DNA of 64,000 bases from positions 62,001 to 126,000 of the forward strand of contig NZ_BDBQ01000027.1 in assembly GCF_001613065.1 (NCBI RefSeq), given 5' to 3'. The notes below the pieces were generated by a model that was not told where the DNA came from, made no database searches, and worked only from the letters and a program-made list of their open reading frames with translations. The DNA comes from Nocardia miyunensis NBRC 108239. GTDB taxonomy: Bacteria; Actinomycetota; Actinomycetes; Mycobacteriales; Mycobacteriaceae. The number at the start of each line of letters is the position of its first letter. Positions within the stretch are counted from its first letter, which is position 1. Below, in pieces: positions 23,575-32,175 of this stretch. A program made the translations under genes and the position numbers.

Positions 23575-24438
23575 ATGGATCTGAGTCTGCACTACTGGAA
23601 CTTCTCGACGCCGTCGGATCCGGCGCGGATCGCGCCCACCCTCGCCCGTACCGCGCAGATCGCCGAGCAGGCAGGTTTCGCGGAGTTCACGGTGATGGAC
23701 CACTACTTTCAGATGGAGCTGCGCGGCACCGCCGACGAGCCGATGCTCGAGGCGTACACCACCCTGGGGTATGTCGCGGCACTGACCGAGCGGATGCGGC
23801 TGGCCGTGCTGGTGACCGGTGTGATGTACCGGTACCCGGGCCTGCTCGCCAAGATCGTGTCCACCCTGGACGTGCTGTCCGGCGGCCGCGCGCAGCTGGG
23901 CATCGGCGCGTCCTGGTACGAGCGGGAGCAGCTCGGCCTGGGCGTGCCGGTCGTGCCGATGGCCGAACGGTTCGAGCGGATGGAGGAGACGCTGCAGATC
24001 TGCCTGCAGATGTGGAGCGACAACAACGGCCCCTACAAGGGCGCGCACTACGAGCTCGCCGAAACGCTGTGCGTCCCCGCGCCGCTGACCCGGCCGCGGC
24101 CGCCGATCCTGATCGGCGGCGGTGGCGAGAAGAAGACGTTGCTGCAGGTGGCGCGGTACGCCGACGCGTGCAATCTGTTCGGCACCAGCATCGAGGACGT
24201 CGGGCACAAGCTCGATGTGCTGCGCGGGCACTGCGAGGCCGAGGACCGCGACTACGCGACCATCCGCAAGACCCTCACCTCCTTCACCTCCCCGGCCGGC
24301 GATCCGGATGCCTTCCTGGCCGAGGCGGAACGCTATGCGGCCCTGAGGATTACGCAGATCGACGTGATGCCCGATGGCGACCCGATCGAATACACCGAGA
24401 AGGCCGCCGCCGTTATCGAGCGGCTGAGCGGTATCTGA
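23575..24438 (+). CDS. F420-dependent LLM class oxidoreductase
   Basis: 287 residues of a luciferase-like barrel: HYWNFSTPSDPARIAPTLAR, EFTVMDHYFQ, MLEAYTTLGYVAALTERMRLAVLVTGVMYRYPGLLAKIV with the usual non-prolyl peptide region, then LSGGRAQLGIGASWYERE and PPILIGGGGEKKTL. This pattern is that of actinobacterial F420-dependent oxidoreductases. It closely resembles the protein at 61867-62769 in motif order, so the two are probably paralogues. The ATG is preceded by GAAGGAACGAC. It is followed by a large imperfect hairpin that could end its transcript. Confidence 0.85.
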   Translation: MDLSLHYWNFSTPSDPARIAPTLARTAQIAEQAGFAEFTVMDHYFQMELRGTADEPMLEAYTTLGYVAALTERMRLAVLVTGVMYRYPGLLAKIVSTLDVLSGGRAQLGIGASWYEREQLGLGVPVVPMAERFERMEETLQICLQMWSDNNGPYKGAHYELAETLCVPAPLTRPRPPILIGGGGEKKTLLQVARYADACNLFGTSIEDVGHKLDVLRGHCEAEDRDYATIRKTLTSFTSPAGDPDAFLAEAERYAALRITQIDVMPDGDPIEYTEKAAAVIERLSGI

Positions 24439-24472
24439 CCGCTGTGTCTTCGGCCTCCGCTCCGCTCCGGCG

Positions 24473-24568
24473 GGTTTGCGGCGCCCCAAGGCTCGCCGCC
24501 CGGCCCCGTGTCGGGCACTCGTTCCTCGCACCCGCCACGCGTCCGGGCGGCGAGCCGCGCCGCAAACC
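24473..24568. repeat. Long two-stage inverted repeat
   Basis: GGTTTGCGGCGC (24473-24484) pairs perfectly with GCGCCGCAAACC (24557-24568). Inside it GCTCGCCGCCCGG (24491-24503) pairs perfectly with CCGGGCGGCGAGC (24543-24555). The stems are separated by a small bulge and close on a 39-base loop. It lies 35 bases after the LLM stop codon in a gene-free stretch. It may be a terminator, a REP-like extragenic element or a structured RNA. Confidence 0.7.
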
Positions 24569-24773
24569 AGTTGTCGACGATTTGCGGGGTTGATGTAACG
24601 AGGTGTGGCGGGGCGTTTCTGTGCCTGGGGTGGCATGGAATCGCGCCGCACACCTGGAGTCGATGTCGGGACCAGCTGATGCCGGAGTGGGGAGTGCGCC
24701 TGACCGACGCCGTGTCTATCGGTTCACTCCGGTGGGCACGGCGTTGTCGTGTTTCCGGCTGGGCGCGCCGCTC

Positions 24774-24801
24774 TTGACCTTATACCCCCAGGGGGTATAT
24801 T
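24774..24801 (+). promoter_or_regulatory. Promoter with CsoR-type operator in the spacer
   Basis: TTGACC (24774-24779) and TATATT (24796-24801) form a -35/-10 pair with a 16-base spacer. The spacer and the start of the -10 box hold the palindrome TATACCCCCAGGGGGTATA (24781-24799). TACCC(C)-x-GGGGTA palindromes are the known operator type of CsoR/RcnR-family metal sensors, so this promoter is probably derepressed by Cu(I) or a similar metal. Confidence 0.75.
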
Positions 24802-24858
24802 TTCCTGTGTGGAGCGCGGTACGTCCGTGCCGCGCCGATGGCGGAGGCGAGGTGGCGG

Positions 24859-26193
24859 ATGCATGCGTTAGAACATGCGCTGGCTCTGACCGGGTCGATG
24901 ACCTGGGAGATTCTGTGGGCGCTGATTCTCGGGTTCGCGCTGTCCGCGGTGGTGCAGGCGGTGGTGCGCAAATCGACGATCGTGCGGTTGCTCGGCGATG
25001 ATCGGCCGCGCACGCTGGCCGTCGCGTCGGTGCTGGGTGCGGCGTCGTCCTCGTGCTCGTACGCCGCGGTCGCGCTGGCGCGGTCGCTGTTTCGCAAGGG
25101 GGCGAATTTCACCGCCGCGATGGCGTTCGAGATCGGCTCGACCAATCTGGTGGTGGAACTGGGCATCATCCTGGCGCTGCTGCTGGGGTGGCAGTTCACC
25201 GCGGCGGAATTCATCGGCGGGCCGATCATGATCGTGCTGGTGGCGGTGCTGTTCCGGCTGTTCGTGCGGTCCCGGCTGGTCGAGGCGGCGCGGACGCAGT
25301 CCGAGCGCGGGCTGGCCGGATCGATGGAAGGCCATGCGGCCATGGACATGTCGGTTTCGGGCAGCGGCTCGTTCCTGCGGCGGCTGGCGTCCGCGCGCGG
25401 GCTGACCGCGGTGTCGCACGTGTTCGTGATGGAGTGGGCGGCGATCCTGCGCGATCTGATCATCGGGCTGCTGATCGCCGGTGCGATCGGCGCATGGGTG
25501 CCGGATACCTTCTGGCAGAGCTTCTTCCTGAGCGATCATCCGCTGCTCTCGGCGATCTGGGGGCCGATCGTGGGGCCGCTGGTGGCGATCGCCTCGTTCG
25601 TCTGCTCGATCGGAAACGTGCCGCTGGCCGCGGTGCTGTGGAACGGCGGCATCAGCTTCGGCGGTGTGACCGCGTTCATCTTCGCCGATCTGCTGATCCT
25701 GCCGATCCTGAACATCTACCGCAAGTACTACGGCACCCGCATGATGCTCACCGTGCTCGGCGTGTTCTACCTCGCCATGGTCGGTGCGGGATACCTGGTC
25801 GAAATCCTCTTCGGGGCAACGGGACTCGTGCCAGGGCAGCGCAATGCCATGGTCATGGCGGAGGGCATCCGCTGGAACTACACCACCTGGCTCAACATCG
25901 CATTCCTGTTGCTCGCGGCGGTTCTGCTGATCCGCTTCGTACGCACCGGCGGAATCCCGATGCTGCGCATGATGGGCGGCTCACCCGACGCCGAACACGA
26001 TCACGAACACGGACATTCGGCATCCGATCACGGTGGGCATGCCGGACACTCGGATCACGGTGTGGCCGGCGGGCCGGCCGACGCAGCCGGATGTGATGGG
26101 AATGGTCGGGGTCGGGCCGATCGTGCCGCGCCGCGCGGTACCGGACACGACCGGCACGTCGACTCGGATCATAGTGGCCATCAAGGGTATTGA
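24859..26193 (+). CDS. Predicted heavy-metal/metalloid permease (ArsP/DUF318, SO_0444-like) with His-rich tail
   Basis: 444 residues, 8-10 membrane helices. The two related halves each contain a Cys-Ser motif: GAASSSCSYAAVALARSLFRKG then AFEIGSTNLVVELG, and ASFVCSIGNVPLAAVLWNGG. This is the pattern of the ArsP_1/DUF318 permeases, which export trivalent arsenicals, Cu or related soft metals. The C-terminal 60 residues are packed with His/Asp (HDHEHGHSASDHGGHAG), a likely metal-binding tail. The ATG at 24859 is chosen because GAGG lies six bases upstream; an ATG at 24838 is less well placed. The CsoR-like operator directly upstream predicts metal induction. Confidence 0.82.
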   Translation: MHALEHALALTGSMTWEILWALILGFALSAVVQAVVRKSTIVRLLGDDRPRTLAVASVLGAASSSCSYAAVALARSLFRKGANFTAAMAFEIGSTNLVVELGIILALLLGWQFTAAEFIGGPIMIVLVAVLFRLFVRSRLVEAARTQSERGLAGSMEGHAAMDMSVSGSGSFLRRLASARGLTAVSHVFVMEWAAILRDLIIGLLIAGAIGAWVPDTFWQSFFLSDHPLLSAIWGPIVGPLVAIASFVCSIGNVPLAAVLWNGGISFGGVTAFIFADLLILPILNIYRKYYGTRMMLTVLGVFYLAMVGAGYLVEILFGATGLVPGQRNAMVMAEGIRWNYTTWLNIAFLLLAAVLLIRFVRTGGIPMLRMMGGSPDAEHDHEHGHSASDHGGHAGHSDHGVAGGPADAAGCDGNGRGRADRAAPRGTGHDRHVDSDHSGHQGY

Positions 26194-26353
26194 GCAGCTT
26201 TGGTCCGTGCCGAAGGTGCGCCGCTCGTGATCCGGAATCCCTGCGCGCCGCAGTGGGCGGCGGTCGGAATCTGCTGGGTGTTCGCGCGGGGCTCGGCATC
26301 GCATCAGTGGCACGGTGGTCTCGTGCTGCGGTGTCGGCGAGTCGCGGCGTGGC

Positions 26354-26373
26354 GCTCAGCTCATGAGCTGAGC
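26354..26373. terminator. Perfect 20-base palindrome between convergent genes
   Basis: GCTCAGCTCATGAGCTGAGC is perfectly self-complementary. It lies between the permease and the minus-strand sugar-transferase gene, 11 bases past the latter's stop codon. A short-loop terminator is the simplest reading; a dimeric protein site is possible. Confidence 0.5.
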
Positions 26374-26384
26374 CGGAATGGATG

Positions 26385-27077
26385 TCATGCTGGTGCGTGA
26401 TGACGTAATTGCTCGACGGTTCGGGAGAAGCGGCCGCGGTGTTCCCGGGCGACGGCGAGGGCGTCGGCGGCGGTGTCCACGTCGGTGAGCGTGGGGAGGC
26501 GTCGGACTCGGCATCCACAGCGGCCCAATGCTTCTCGGGTCAGATCGCCGGTGCGGTCGGTCGACATGGGGACCTCGGCGAGGGTTCGGGCGGGGCGGGG
26601 ATCGGTCAGGCCAAGGGCCCACCAGCCGCCGTCGGAGGCCGGGCCCAGGACGGTGTCGCCGCATTCGAGCAGGAGCGTCGCCGACACCGCGAGCAGGGCC
26701 GGGCCCGCCTGCGGGGTGTCCATGCCGATCTGGAGTACCGGCAGGCCCGCTCGGGCGGCGTCGGCGTGCGCATTGGCCAGACGCTGGCCGAAGGTGTCGC
26801 CGCGTTGCGGCACGAGGTCGAATTCGCCCAGGGCCGTGGCTAATTCGTCGGACTGTTCGGCTCGGGTGAGGTCGCCCGTCCAGGCGACCATACGGTGCTG
26901 CGTGCCGCTGTGCCGTACGGCCCGCAGCGTGTCCAGGAGTGCGGCGGCGGCGATCTGCGCCGCCTCCCGCGGTGAGAAGTACGGTGTGAGACGGGTTTTC
27001 GCGAAACCGGCGATGGGCGCCTTGGCGATCACCAGCAGCGTCGCGGGAATGGCCTGCGATACTGAAGAGGCGGTCAT
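26385..27077 (-). CDS. TIGR04282/DUF2064 glycosyltransferase-like protein
   Basis: 230 residues. The opening LLVIAKAPIAGFAKTRLTPYFSPREAAQIAAAAL is the hallmark of the cofC-like DUF2064 family (GT-A nucleotidyl/glycosyltransferase fold). It is followed by QRGDTFGQRLANAHADAA, the metal-region IGMDTPQAGPALL and GPASDGGWWALGL. Its ATG overlaps the stop of the GT2 gene (ATGA), so the pair is translated together; this two-gene arrangement with a GT2 enzyme is common in actinobacteria. The true substrate is unknown. Confidence 0.85.
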   Translation of the reverse strand: MTASSVSQAIPATLLVIAKAPIAGFAKTRLTPYFSPREAAQIAAAALLDTLRAVRHSGTQHRMVAWTGDLTRAEQSDELATALGEFDLVPQRGDTFGQRLANAHADAARAGLPVLQIGMDTPQAGPALLAVSATLLLECGDTVLGPASDGGWWALGLTDPRPARTLAEVPMSTDRTGDLTREALGRCGCRVRRLPTLTDVDTAADALAVAREHRGRFSRTVEQLRHHAPA

Positions 27078-27748
27078 CGCACACTCCAGAAGTCCGCGAC
27101 GGCCCGCACGGTGCCGCGGACCGAGCCCGACACCTTGGATACGCCATGGGTTCTCGGTCGATAACTGATATCGCGTTCGACGATCCGCCATCCCGCCGCA
27201 CCCGCGCGAATCAGCAGCGCCAGTGGATATCCCGAGCGCGGATGCAGTGGGCCCAGCGCGAGCAGGCGGTCGCGGCGGGCCACCCGCATGGCCGCGATAT
27301 CGTGCACCGGCAGACCGTGCCGCCGTCGCAGCAACGTGGCGATCAGCAGATTGCCCAGCCGGGCGTGCCAGGGCCACGCACCCGCCTGCACCGGTCGCCG
27401 ACGGCCCACGACCATATCCACGTGGTCATCGAATTCGCCAAGCAGACAAGGTAATTCGGCCGCGTTCATGGATCCGTCGCCGTCGAGCACCGCGACCAGG
27501 GCGGTCTCGGCCGCGCGCACGCCCGCATCGACCGCCGAGCCGTATCCGGGTACGGGCTCGCTGACCACATTCGCGCCACCGGCCCGCGCGACCGCCGCGG
27601 TGTCGTCGGTGGAGGCGTTGTCGACCACGATCACCCGGTACCCGTCCGGCACGGCCGCCAGCACGCTGGGTAGCGCCCCGGCCTCGTTGTGGCACGGGAT
27701 GACGACGGTGACGTCTCGGGCGCTGAGTGCATCGCTCACATCTGGCAC
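27074..27748 (-). CDS. Glycosyltransferase family 2
   Basis: 224 residues of a GT2 domain: TVVIPCHNEAGALPSVLAAV, VIVVDNASTDDTAAVA, AVLDGDGSMNAAELP (the DxD-type metal motif as DGDG), and VVGRRRPVQAG. The C-terminal part has SGYPLALLIRAG and RDISYRPRTHGVSKVSG, typical of polyprenol-phosphate sugar transferases. There is no membrane helix, so it would act at the inner face of the membrane. It is divergent from the membrane protein/two-component operon at 27866. Confidence 0.88.
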   Translation of the reverse strand: MPDVSDALSARDVTVVIPCHNEAGALPSVLAAVPDGYRVIVVDNASTDDTAAVARAGGANVVSEPVPGYGSAVDAGVRAAETALVAVLDGDGSMNAAELPCLLGEFDDHVDMVVGRRRPVQAGAWPWHARLGNLLIATLLRRRHGLPVHDIAAMRVARRDRLLALGPLHPRSGYPLALLIRAGAAGWRIVERDISYRPRTHGVSKVSGSVRGTVRAVADFWSVR

Positions 27749-27865
27749 CGTAGGCCCGTGACCACCGTTTTCGTCTCAGGGAACCGGTGACGAAAGTGTG
27801 ACGGGATGCGGCGGGGACGGTGCTGCGCCCGGGTTCGGTGTGCGGCGCGGCCTAGGGTGAACGCT

Positions 27866-29287
27866 GTGCAGCAGGTAATCCCCGCGAGGGTCCGGCACGT
27901 CCCGGGCGTCCGCGCCGACGTGGCCTGCGCCGTCACGGCGGCGGTGCTGGTGGCCGCGGCCTTCGCGGTGCCGCAGATCCGCGGTCGGCAGTGGTCGGAG
28001 CACTTGTATGCCGCCGCCGCGCCGATCTTCGGGATCTGGGAACCGCACATCGGCTGGGGGACCGGCCCGGCGATCCTCATCGCCGTCCTGGTCGTGCTGA
28101 CCGGACCGGAACTTGCCCGCAGATTGCCATGGCGGCCGATGCTGCTGCTGACCTGGGTTGGTTCCGTCGCGTGGATCTTCTCGCTGGCCATGATCGACGG
28201 CTGGCAGGTCGGTTTCGCCGGGCGGCTGGCCCGGCACGAGGAGTATGTCTACGAGGCCGGTCGGGTCACCGACGTCGGTGCGATGCTGCGCGGATTCTCC
28301 GGTCGCATACTGGATTTCCAGCCCGACTCGTGGGCGACGCATGTCTCCGGGCATCCGGCCGGCGCCCTGCTGACGTTCGTGCTGATGGACCGGATCGGCC
28401 TGCGCGGTGGGGCGTGGGCGGCCTGGCTGGTGGTGCTCGCCGGGGCAGGCGCGGCCGTGGCGGTGGCGGTAACTCTGCGTGCGCTGGGTGCGGAGGATCG
28501 GGCCAGGGCGGCGATGCCCTACCTGATTCTCGCGCCCGCCGCGGTCTGGCTCGGCGTCTCGGCCGACGCGCTGTTCGCCGGGGTGACCGCATGGGCCGTG
28601 GCGCTGCTGGCCATCGCGACCCGTCGCGGGCCGGGCTGGGCAGGTATCGCCCTGGCATCGGGTCTGCTGTTCGGTTACGGGCTGTTTCTGAACTACGGCC
28701 TGACGCTCATGGTGATCCCGGCCGCCGCGGTCCTGTGCGCGCGAGGTATGCGCGCGGCTCTGCCCGCGGTCGCCGCGCTCATCGGCGTCGCGCTGGTGGT
28801 TGCCGCCTTCACCGCTGCCGGATTCTGGTGGCTCGACGGCTATCACCTTGTGGTGCAACGCTATTACCAGGGCATCGCCTCCGAACGCCCGTATTCCTAC
28901 TGGATCTGGGGCAACCTCGCCGCCACCGTCTGCTCGGTCGGCCTGGCCGCCGCGGCGGCACTACATCGTGTCGTGCGCGGCGTGCTACCCGGGGTCGGCG
29001 TGCCCGCGAGCGAGATCTCGGTGCGCGGCAGGGCCTGGCGGGCCTGGTTGCGATGGCAGAGCGGGGTGGATCCCGCTGCTCTGCTGGCCGCGGCGGGGGT
29101 GCTGGCTATCGTGGCCGCCGATCTGAGCGGGCTCAGTAAGGCCGAGACCGAACGGATCTGGTTGCCGTTCGATATGTGGGTGCTCGCCGGGACGGCGTTG
29201 TTGCCGGTGCGGCAGGCTCGGATCTGGCTGACCTTGCAGGCCGTTGCGGCGCTTTCGCTCAACCATCTGCTGATGACGAACTGGTGA
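27866..29287 (+). CDS. Polytopic membrane protein, possible GT-C type
   Basis: 473 residues with about eleven hydrophobic helices. I recognise no exact family, but the loop DSWATHVSGHPAGALLTFVLMDRIG and the overall helix layout resemble uncharacterised actinobacterial GT-C-like membrane proteins. The GTG at 27866 follows AGGGTG at eight bases. The stop overlaps a possible GTG start of the response regulator (GTGA), and the histidine kinase follows, so the three genes form one operon. It faces the GT2/DUF2064 pair, which supports a link to surface glycan work. Confidence 0.7.
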   Translation: MQQVIPARVRHVPGVRADVACAVTAAVLVAAAFAVPQIRGRQWSEHLYAAAAPIFGIWEPHIGWGTGPAILIAVLVVLTGPELARRLPWRPMLLLTWVGSVAWIFSLAMIDGWQVGFAGRLARHEEYVYEAGRVTDVGAMLRGFSGRILDFQPDSWATHVSGHPAGALLTFVLMDRIGLRGGAWAAWLVVLAGAGAAVAVAVTLRALGAEDRARAAMPYLILAPAAVWLGVSADALFAGVTAWAVALLAIATRRGPGWAGIALASGLLFGYGLFLNYGLTLMVIPAAAVLCARGMRAALPAVAALIGVALVVAAFTAAGFWWLDGYHLVVQRYYQGIASERPYSYWIWGNLAATVCSVGLAAAAALHRVVRGVLPGVGVPASEISVRGRAWRAWLRWQSGVDPAALLAAAGVLAIVAADLSGLSKAETERIWLPFDMWVLAGTALLPVRQARIWLTLQAVAALSLNHLLMTNW

Positions 29288-29292
29288 TTTCG

Positions 29293-29988
29293 ATGCGCAT
29301 TCTGGTGGCCGATGACGATGCGGTGGTCCGGGAGGTGGTGCGCCGCTATCTCGAACGCGACGGATTCACCGTGGTGGAGACCGCCGACGGTCCGGCGACG
29401 GCGGAAGTGCTGGGGCGCAACGAGATCGCGCTGGCCGTCCTGGACGTGATGATGCCCCCGCCGGACGGTATCGAGCTGTGCCGGGCGGTTCGCGCCGGAC
29501 CGCATCCGGATACGCCGATCATCCTGCTGACCGCACTCGGCGAGGAGGAGGATCGCGTCCTGGGCTTGCAGGCCGGCGCGGACGATTACATCGTGAAGCC
29601 GTTCAGCCCGAGGGAATTGGCGCTGCGGGTGGCCTCGGTACTGCGGCGCGCCCAGCGGACGGCGGTCCCGGCCGAACAGCCCACGCTGCGCAGCGGCGCG
29701 ATCGAGTTGCGGCCGGATGCGCAGGCGGTGCTGGTCGAGGACCGCCGGGTGGATCTGACCGCCCGCGAATTTGATCTGCTGGCCTTCCTGCTCGCCCATC
29801 CGCAGCAGGTGTTCGGGCGGGCGGATCTGCTCGAGCAGGTGTGGGGCTGGACCTTCGGCGATCAGTCGACCGTCACCGTGCACATCAAACGTCTGCGCGC
29901 GAAACTCGGTGCCGCACATCGCATCGAGACCGTCTGGGGCCGCGGCTACGCGTGGGGCCGCCCGGGAGACGAGGACGGAGAACACTGA
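29293..29988 (+). CDS. OmpR-family response regulator
   Basis: 231 residues. The receiver domain has D7-D8-D9, phospho-acceptor D51 ([11 protein letters not shown]), the switch Thr in [11 protein letters not shown] and [11 protein letters not shown] winged-helix domain follows ([41 protein letters not shown]). The ATG at 29293 begins the canonical MRILVADDD; a GTG at 29284 overlaps the previous stop (GTGA) and would add three residues. The stop overlaps the kinase start by one base (TGATG). No ribosome site is visible, so expression relies on coupling. Confidence 0.92.
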   Translation: MRILVADDDAVVREVVRRYLERDGFTVVETADGPATAEVLGRNEIALAVLDVMMPPPDGIELCRAVRAGPHPDTPIILLTALGEEEDRVLGLQAGADDYIVKPFSPRELALRVASVLRRAQRTAVPAEQPTLRSGAIELRPDAQAVLVEDRRVDLTAREFDLLAFLLAHPQQVFGRADLLEQVWGWTFGDQSTVTVHIKRLRAKLGAAHRIETVWGRGYAWGRPGDEDGEH

Positions 29989-31082
29989 TGCCCACCGATA
30001 TTCTCGGCCTGATCGGCTACGCCCTGGCCGGATCGCTGCCGGTGACCGCGCTGGGCGCACTCGCTATGCGCCTGACCCACAATCGCAGTCTCACCGGCAG
30101 TATGGTTCTGCTGGTTCTGATTCCGACACTGGCCACCCTGGTCGGGGTCGTCGCGGTCAGCGGGATGATGTTCACCGACGAACTGCGCCGCATCGCGGTG
30201 GTACTGGCCGTGGTCACCATCGTCGCGGTGCCGGCGGCCGTCGTGCTGGGCCGGGCGCAGGCCCGCAAGACGGTGTGGGAGCGGCAGATGCGGGAACAGG
30301 AACGTGCCGCCGAACGCTCCCGCCGAGAACTGGTCGCCTGGGTGAGCCATGACCTGCGCACCCCGTTGGCCGGTATCCGGGCCATGGGCGAGGCGTTGGT
30401 CGACGGTGTGATCGATCAGCCCGAGAATGTCGAGCGCTATGCGAACCGCATTGTCCTGGAAACGAATCGGCTCTCCACGATGGTGGACGACCTGTTCGAG
30501 ATGTCCAAGATCAACTCCGGAGCTCTGCGCCTGCAACTCGAACCGGTGGATCTGCGTGAACTCGTCGACGAGGTCGCCGCCGCCAATCAGCCGACCGCCG
30601 AACGCGCCGGAGTGAGTCTGACCGCGCGGCAACCCGATTCGGAGATCATGGTGTCCGCCAGCGATCGTGCCCTGACCCGGGTCCTGACCAACCTGGTCGC
30701 CAACGCGATCGAGCACACCCCGCCCGGCGGCCGCATCGACATCTGCTCCGGCACCCACGACGGCCAGGCCTGGACCCACGTCATCGACACCGGCCCCGGC
30801 ATCGCCCCGGAGGATCTGCCCCGCATCTTCGAGGTCGCCTACCGCGGCACGGCCGCCCGTTCCGCCACCGATATCGGCAGCAACAGCGGCATGGGCCTGG
30901 CCATCGCGTCCGGGCTGATCCAGGCTCATCACGGCGAAATCAGCGCGCACAACCAGGATGTCGGTTGCCGCTTCGAAATCCGCCTGCCCCTGCTCCCCGA
31001 GGCCGTTCCTCCGCCGCACCGAGACTTCGGCGAGTCGGCGGGCACCGGTCACGCGTCGAAACGACAGTCGAGCGCCAGGTGA
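29988..31082 (+). CDS. Sensor histidine kinase
   Basis: 364 residues. Two or three N-terminal membrane helices with very short loops (about 5-26, 37-60, 68-88) suggest sensing within or near the membrane. The HisKA domain has H121 in [14 protein letters not shown]. The ATPase domain shows [37 protein letters not shown] and [14 protein letters not shown]. The C-terminal 30 residues are disordered. It is coupled by a one-base overlap to its response regulator and shares its operon with the membrane protein at 27866. Confidence 0.92.
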   Translation: MPTDILGLIGYALAGSLPVTALGALAMRLTHNRSLTGSMVLLVLIPTLATLVGVVAVSGMMFTDELRRIAVVLAVVTIVAVPAAVVLGRAQARKTVWERQMREQERAAERSRRELVAWVSHDLRTPLAGIRAMGEALVDGVIDQPENVERYANRIVLETNRLSTMVDDLFEMSKINSGALRLQLEPVDLRELVDEVAAANQPTAERAGVSLTARQPDSEIMVSASDRALTRVLTNLVANAIEHTPPGGRIDICSGTHDGQAWTHVIDTGPGIAPEDLPRIFEVAYRGTAARSATDIGSNSGMGLAIASGLIQAHHGEISAHNQDVGCRFEIRLPLLPEAVPPPHRDFGESAGTGHASKRQSSAR

Positions 31083-31206
31083 CTTCCGGGCGTACCGTGA
31101 GTTACCAATGCGCACACTGAATGACAGCCGCAGGACCGAATAGCTGGTACAGTCCAGTCGCGGACCGGGCCAGTTCGGCATGCCGATCGAAGGGCCTGAA
31201 AACTCG

Positions 31207-31236
31207 TTGCGCCCGATAATCGCTGCGCGCTAGGGT
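31207..31236 (+). promoter_or_regulatory. Candidate promoter of the type VII/polyketide unit
   Basis: TTGCGC (31207-31212) and TAGGGT (31231-31236) are separated by 18 bases and fit the mycobacterial-type sigma-A pattern. About 190 bases of leader follow, including a small CCCCGC/GCGGGG hairpin (31246-31263). The rest of the 31083-31427 gap shows no gene. Confidence 0.45.
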
Positions 31237-31427
31237 GTGGATCATCCCCGCGCACCTGCGGGGCGGCAGCGCGCTTGCGGGCCGAGAATTGGAACGATGC
31301 ACGGGGGGTCGTCATATTCCCGCAACAGTGGTTGTGGTGTGCCAGATCTCGGTGTCACGCGAGCTGATCCGTGAAGCCGGTCCTGGCCTCGGGTTCGGGC
31401 CAGCTTCGTCACCGTCGGAAGTCGACA

Positions 31428-31736
31428 ATGAAACGTCTCATGCCGCTCGCAGCCGCTTCGGCCGTCACGGTCGGGATGGCGGCGGTCGCGTGCTCGTCCG
31501 GGACGCCCGGTTCGCCCGTTGCCGCCCCGACGTCGGCGCCGATCACCGGACCAGCGGGAACGGCGACGGTTCCGGGCGACAAGTCGCCGCTCGGGGACGA
31601 TCAGCTGTTCGATCCGTGCACGATTCCGGCGCAGGTGATCTCGAATTTCGGGCTGTCGCCGCGATCGGGGAAGCCGTCGCTGAATCCACCGCTCGAGCGT
31701 TGGGCCGATTCCATCTTTCCGAATATCCCGTCGTAG
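31428..31736 (+). CDS. Short DUF3558-like lipoprotein
   Basis: 102 residues. The signal peptide MKRLMPLAAASAVTVGMAAV ends in a lipobox with the acylated Cys at AVAC-SSG. After a Pro/Thr-rich linker comes LFDPCTIPAQVISNFGLSP, matching the start of the DUF3558 domain common in nocardiae. The domain is normally about 140 residues, but this chain stops after SGKPSLNPPLERWADSIFPNIPS, so most of it is missing. It may be a natural short form or a truncation. DUF3558 lipoproteins often precede ESX-type small proteins, as here, where the next gene starts 12 bases later. Confidence 0.65.
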   Translation: MKRLMPLAAASAVTVGMAAVACSSGTPGSPVAAPTSAPITGPAGTATVPGDKSPLGDDQLFDPCTIPAQVISNFGLSPRSGKPSLNPPLERWADSIFPNIPS

Positions 31737-31748
31737 AAGGACCGACCG

Positions 31749-32141
31749 ATGGCAGACGACAGCGAATTCGACACCCTCACCAAGGCCGCGAAGGGCAACT
31801 ACATCCGGTTGGAACCGCAAGCCGCACAAGACTGCGCCAAGCTGTGCGGTGAGCTGATCACCGAGCTCAACAGCGCGATCAACAACGCCAAGTCGCTCGC
31901 CGACGTCAAAGGCTTCGGCAACATCAAGAACGCGACCGACCTCGCCCAGCGCTACGACGACCGCGCGACCGGCGGCGACTCCTCGCTGCAGCACTCGCTG
32001 ACGAAGCACCGCGAGGTCGTCAGCGACATGATGGAGACCTTCATCGCTGCCGGCCGTGCGTACCTGAAGAATGAGAACGCCTCTGCCGCAGACCTTTCCA
32101 AATATGATTCGACGGTGAACGGTTTCCGGCCGAAGTCGTAG
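31749..32141 (+). CDS. Small helical protein of the type VII cluster, 130 aa
   Basis: 130 residues, predicted almost all helical, with no WXG motif, signal peptide or membrane helix. A C29-x-x-x-C33 pair sits in AAQDCAKLCGELITEL, and the second half (SLQHSLTKHREVVSDMMETFIAAGRAYL) could pack as a helical hairpin like WXG100/PE partners. The ATG follows AAGGA, and the PPE-like gene begins 34 bases later. By position between a DUF3558-like lipoprotein and a PPE-like protein, it is likely the PE-like partner of the latter. That is inference from context. Confidence 0.65.
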   Translation: MADDSEFDTLTKAAKGNYIRLEPQAAQDCAKLCGELITELNSAINNAKSLADVKGFGNIKNATDLAQRYDDRATGGDSSLQHSLTKHREVVSDMMETFIAAGRAYLKNENASAADLSKYDSTVNGFRPKS

Positions 32142-32175
32142 GATTCCAGCCGTCCTTGTCCCGTGGAGGTGATCA

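Noticed and set aside
31235..31852. 205-codon plus-strand frame over the lipoprotein gene
   Set aside because: Composition is Gly/Arg-rich with no start site; the lipoprotein frame has a signal peptide and lipobox and explains the region.
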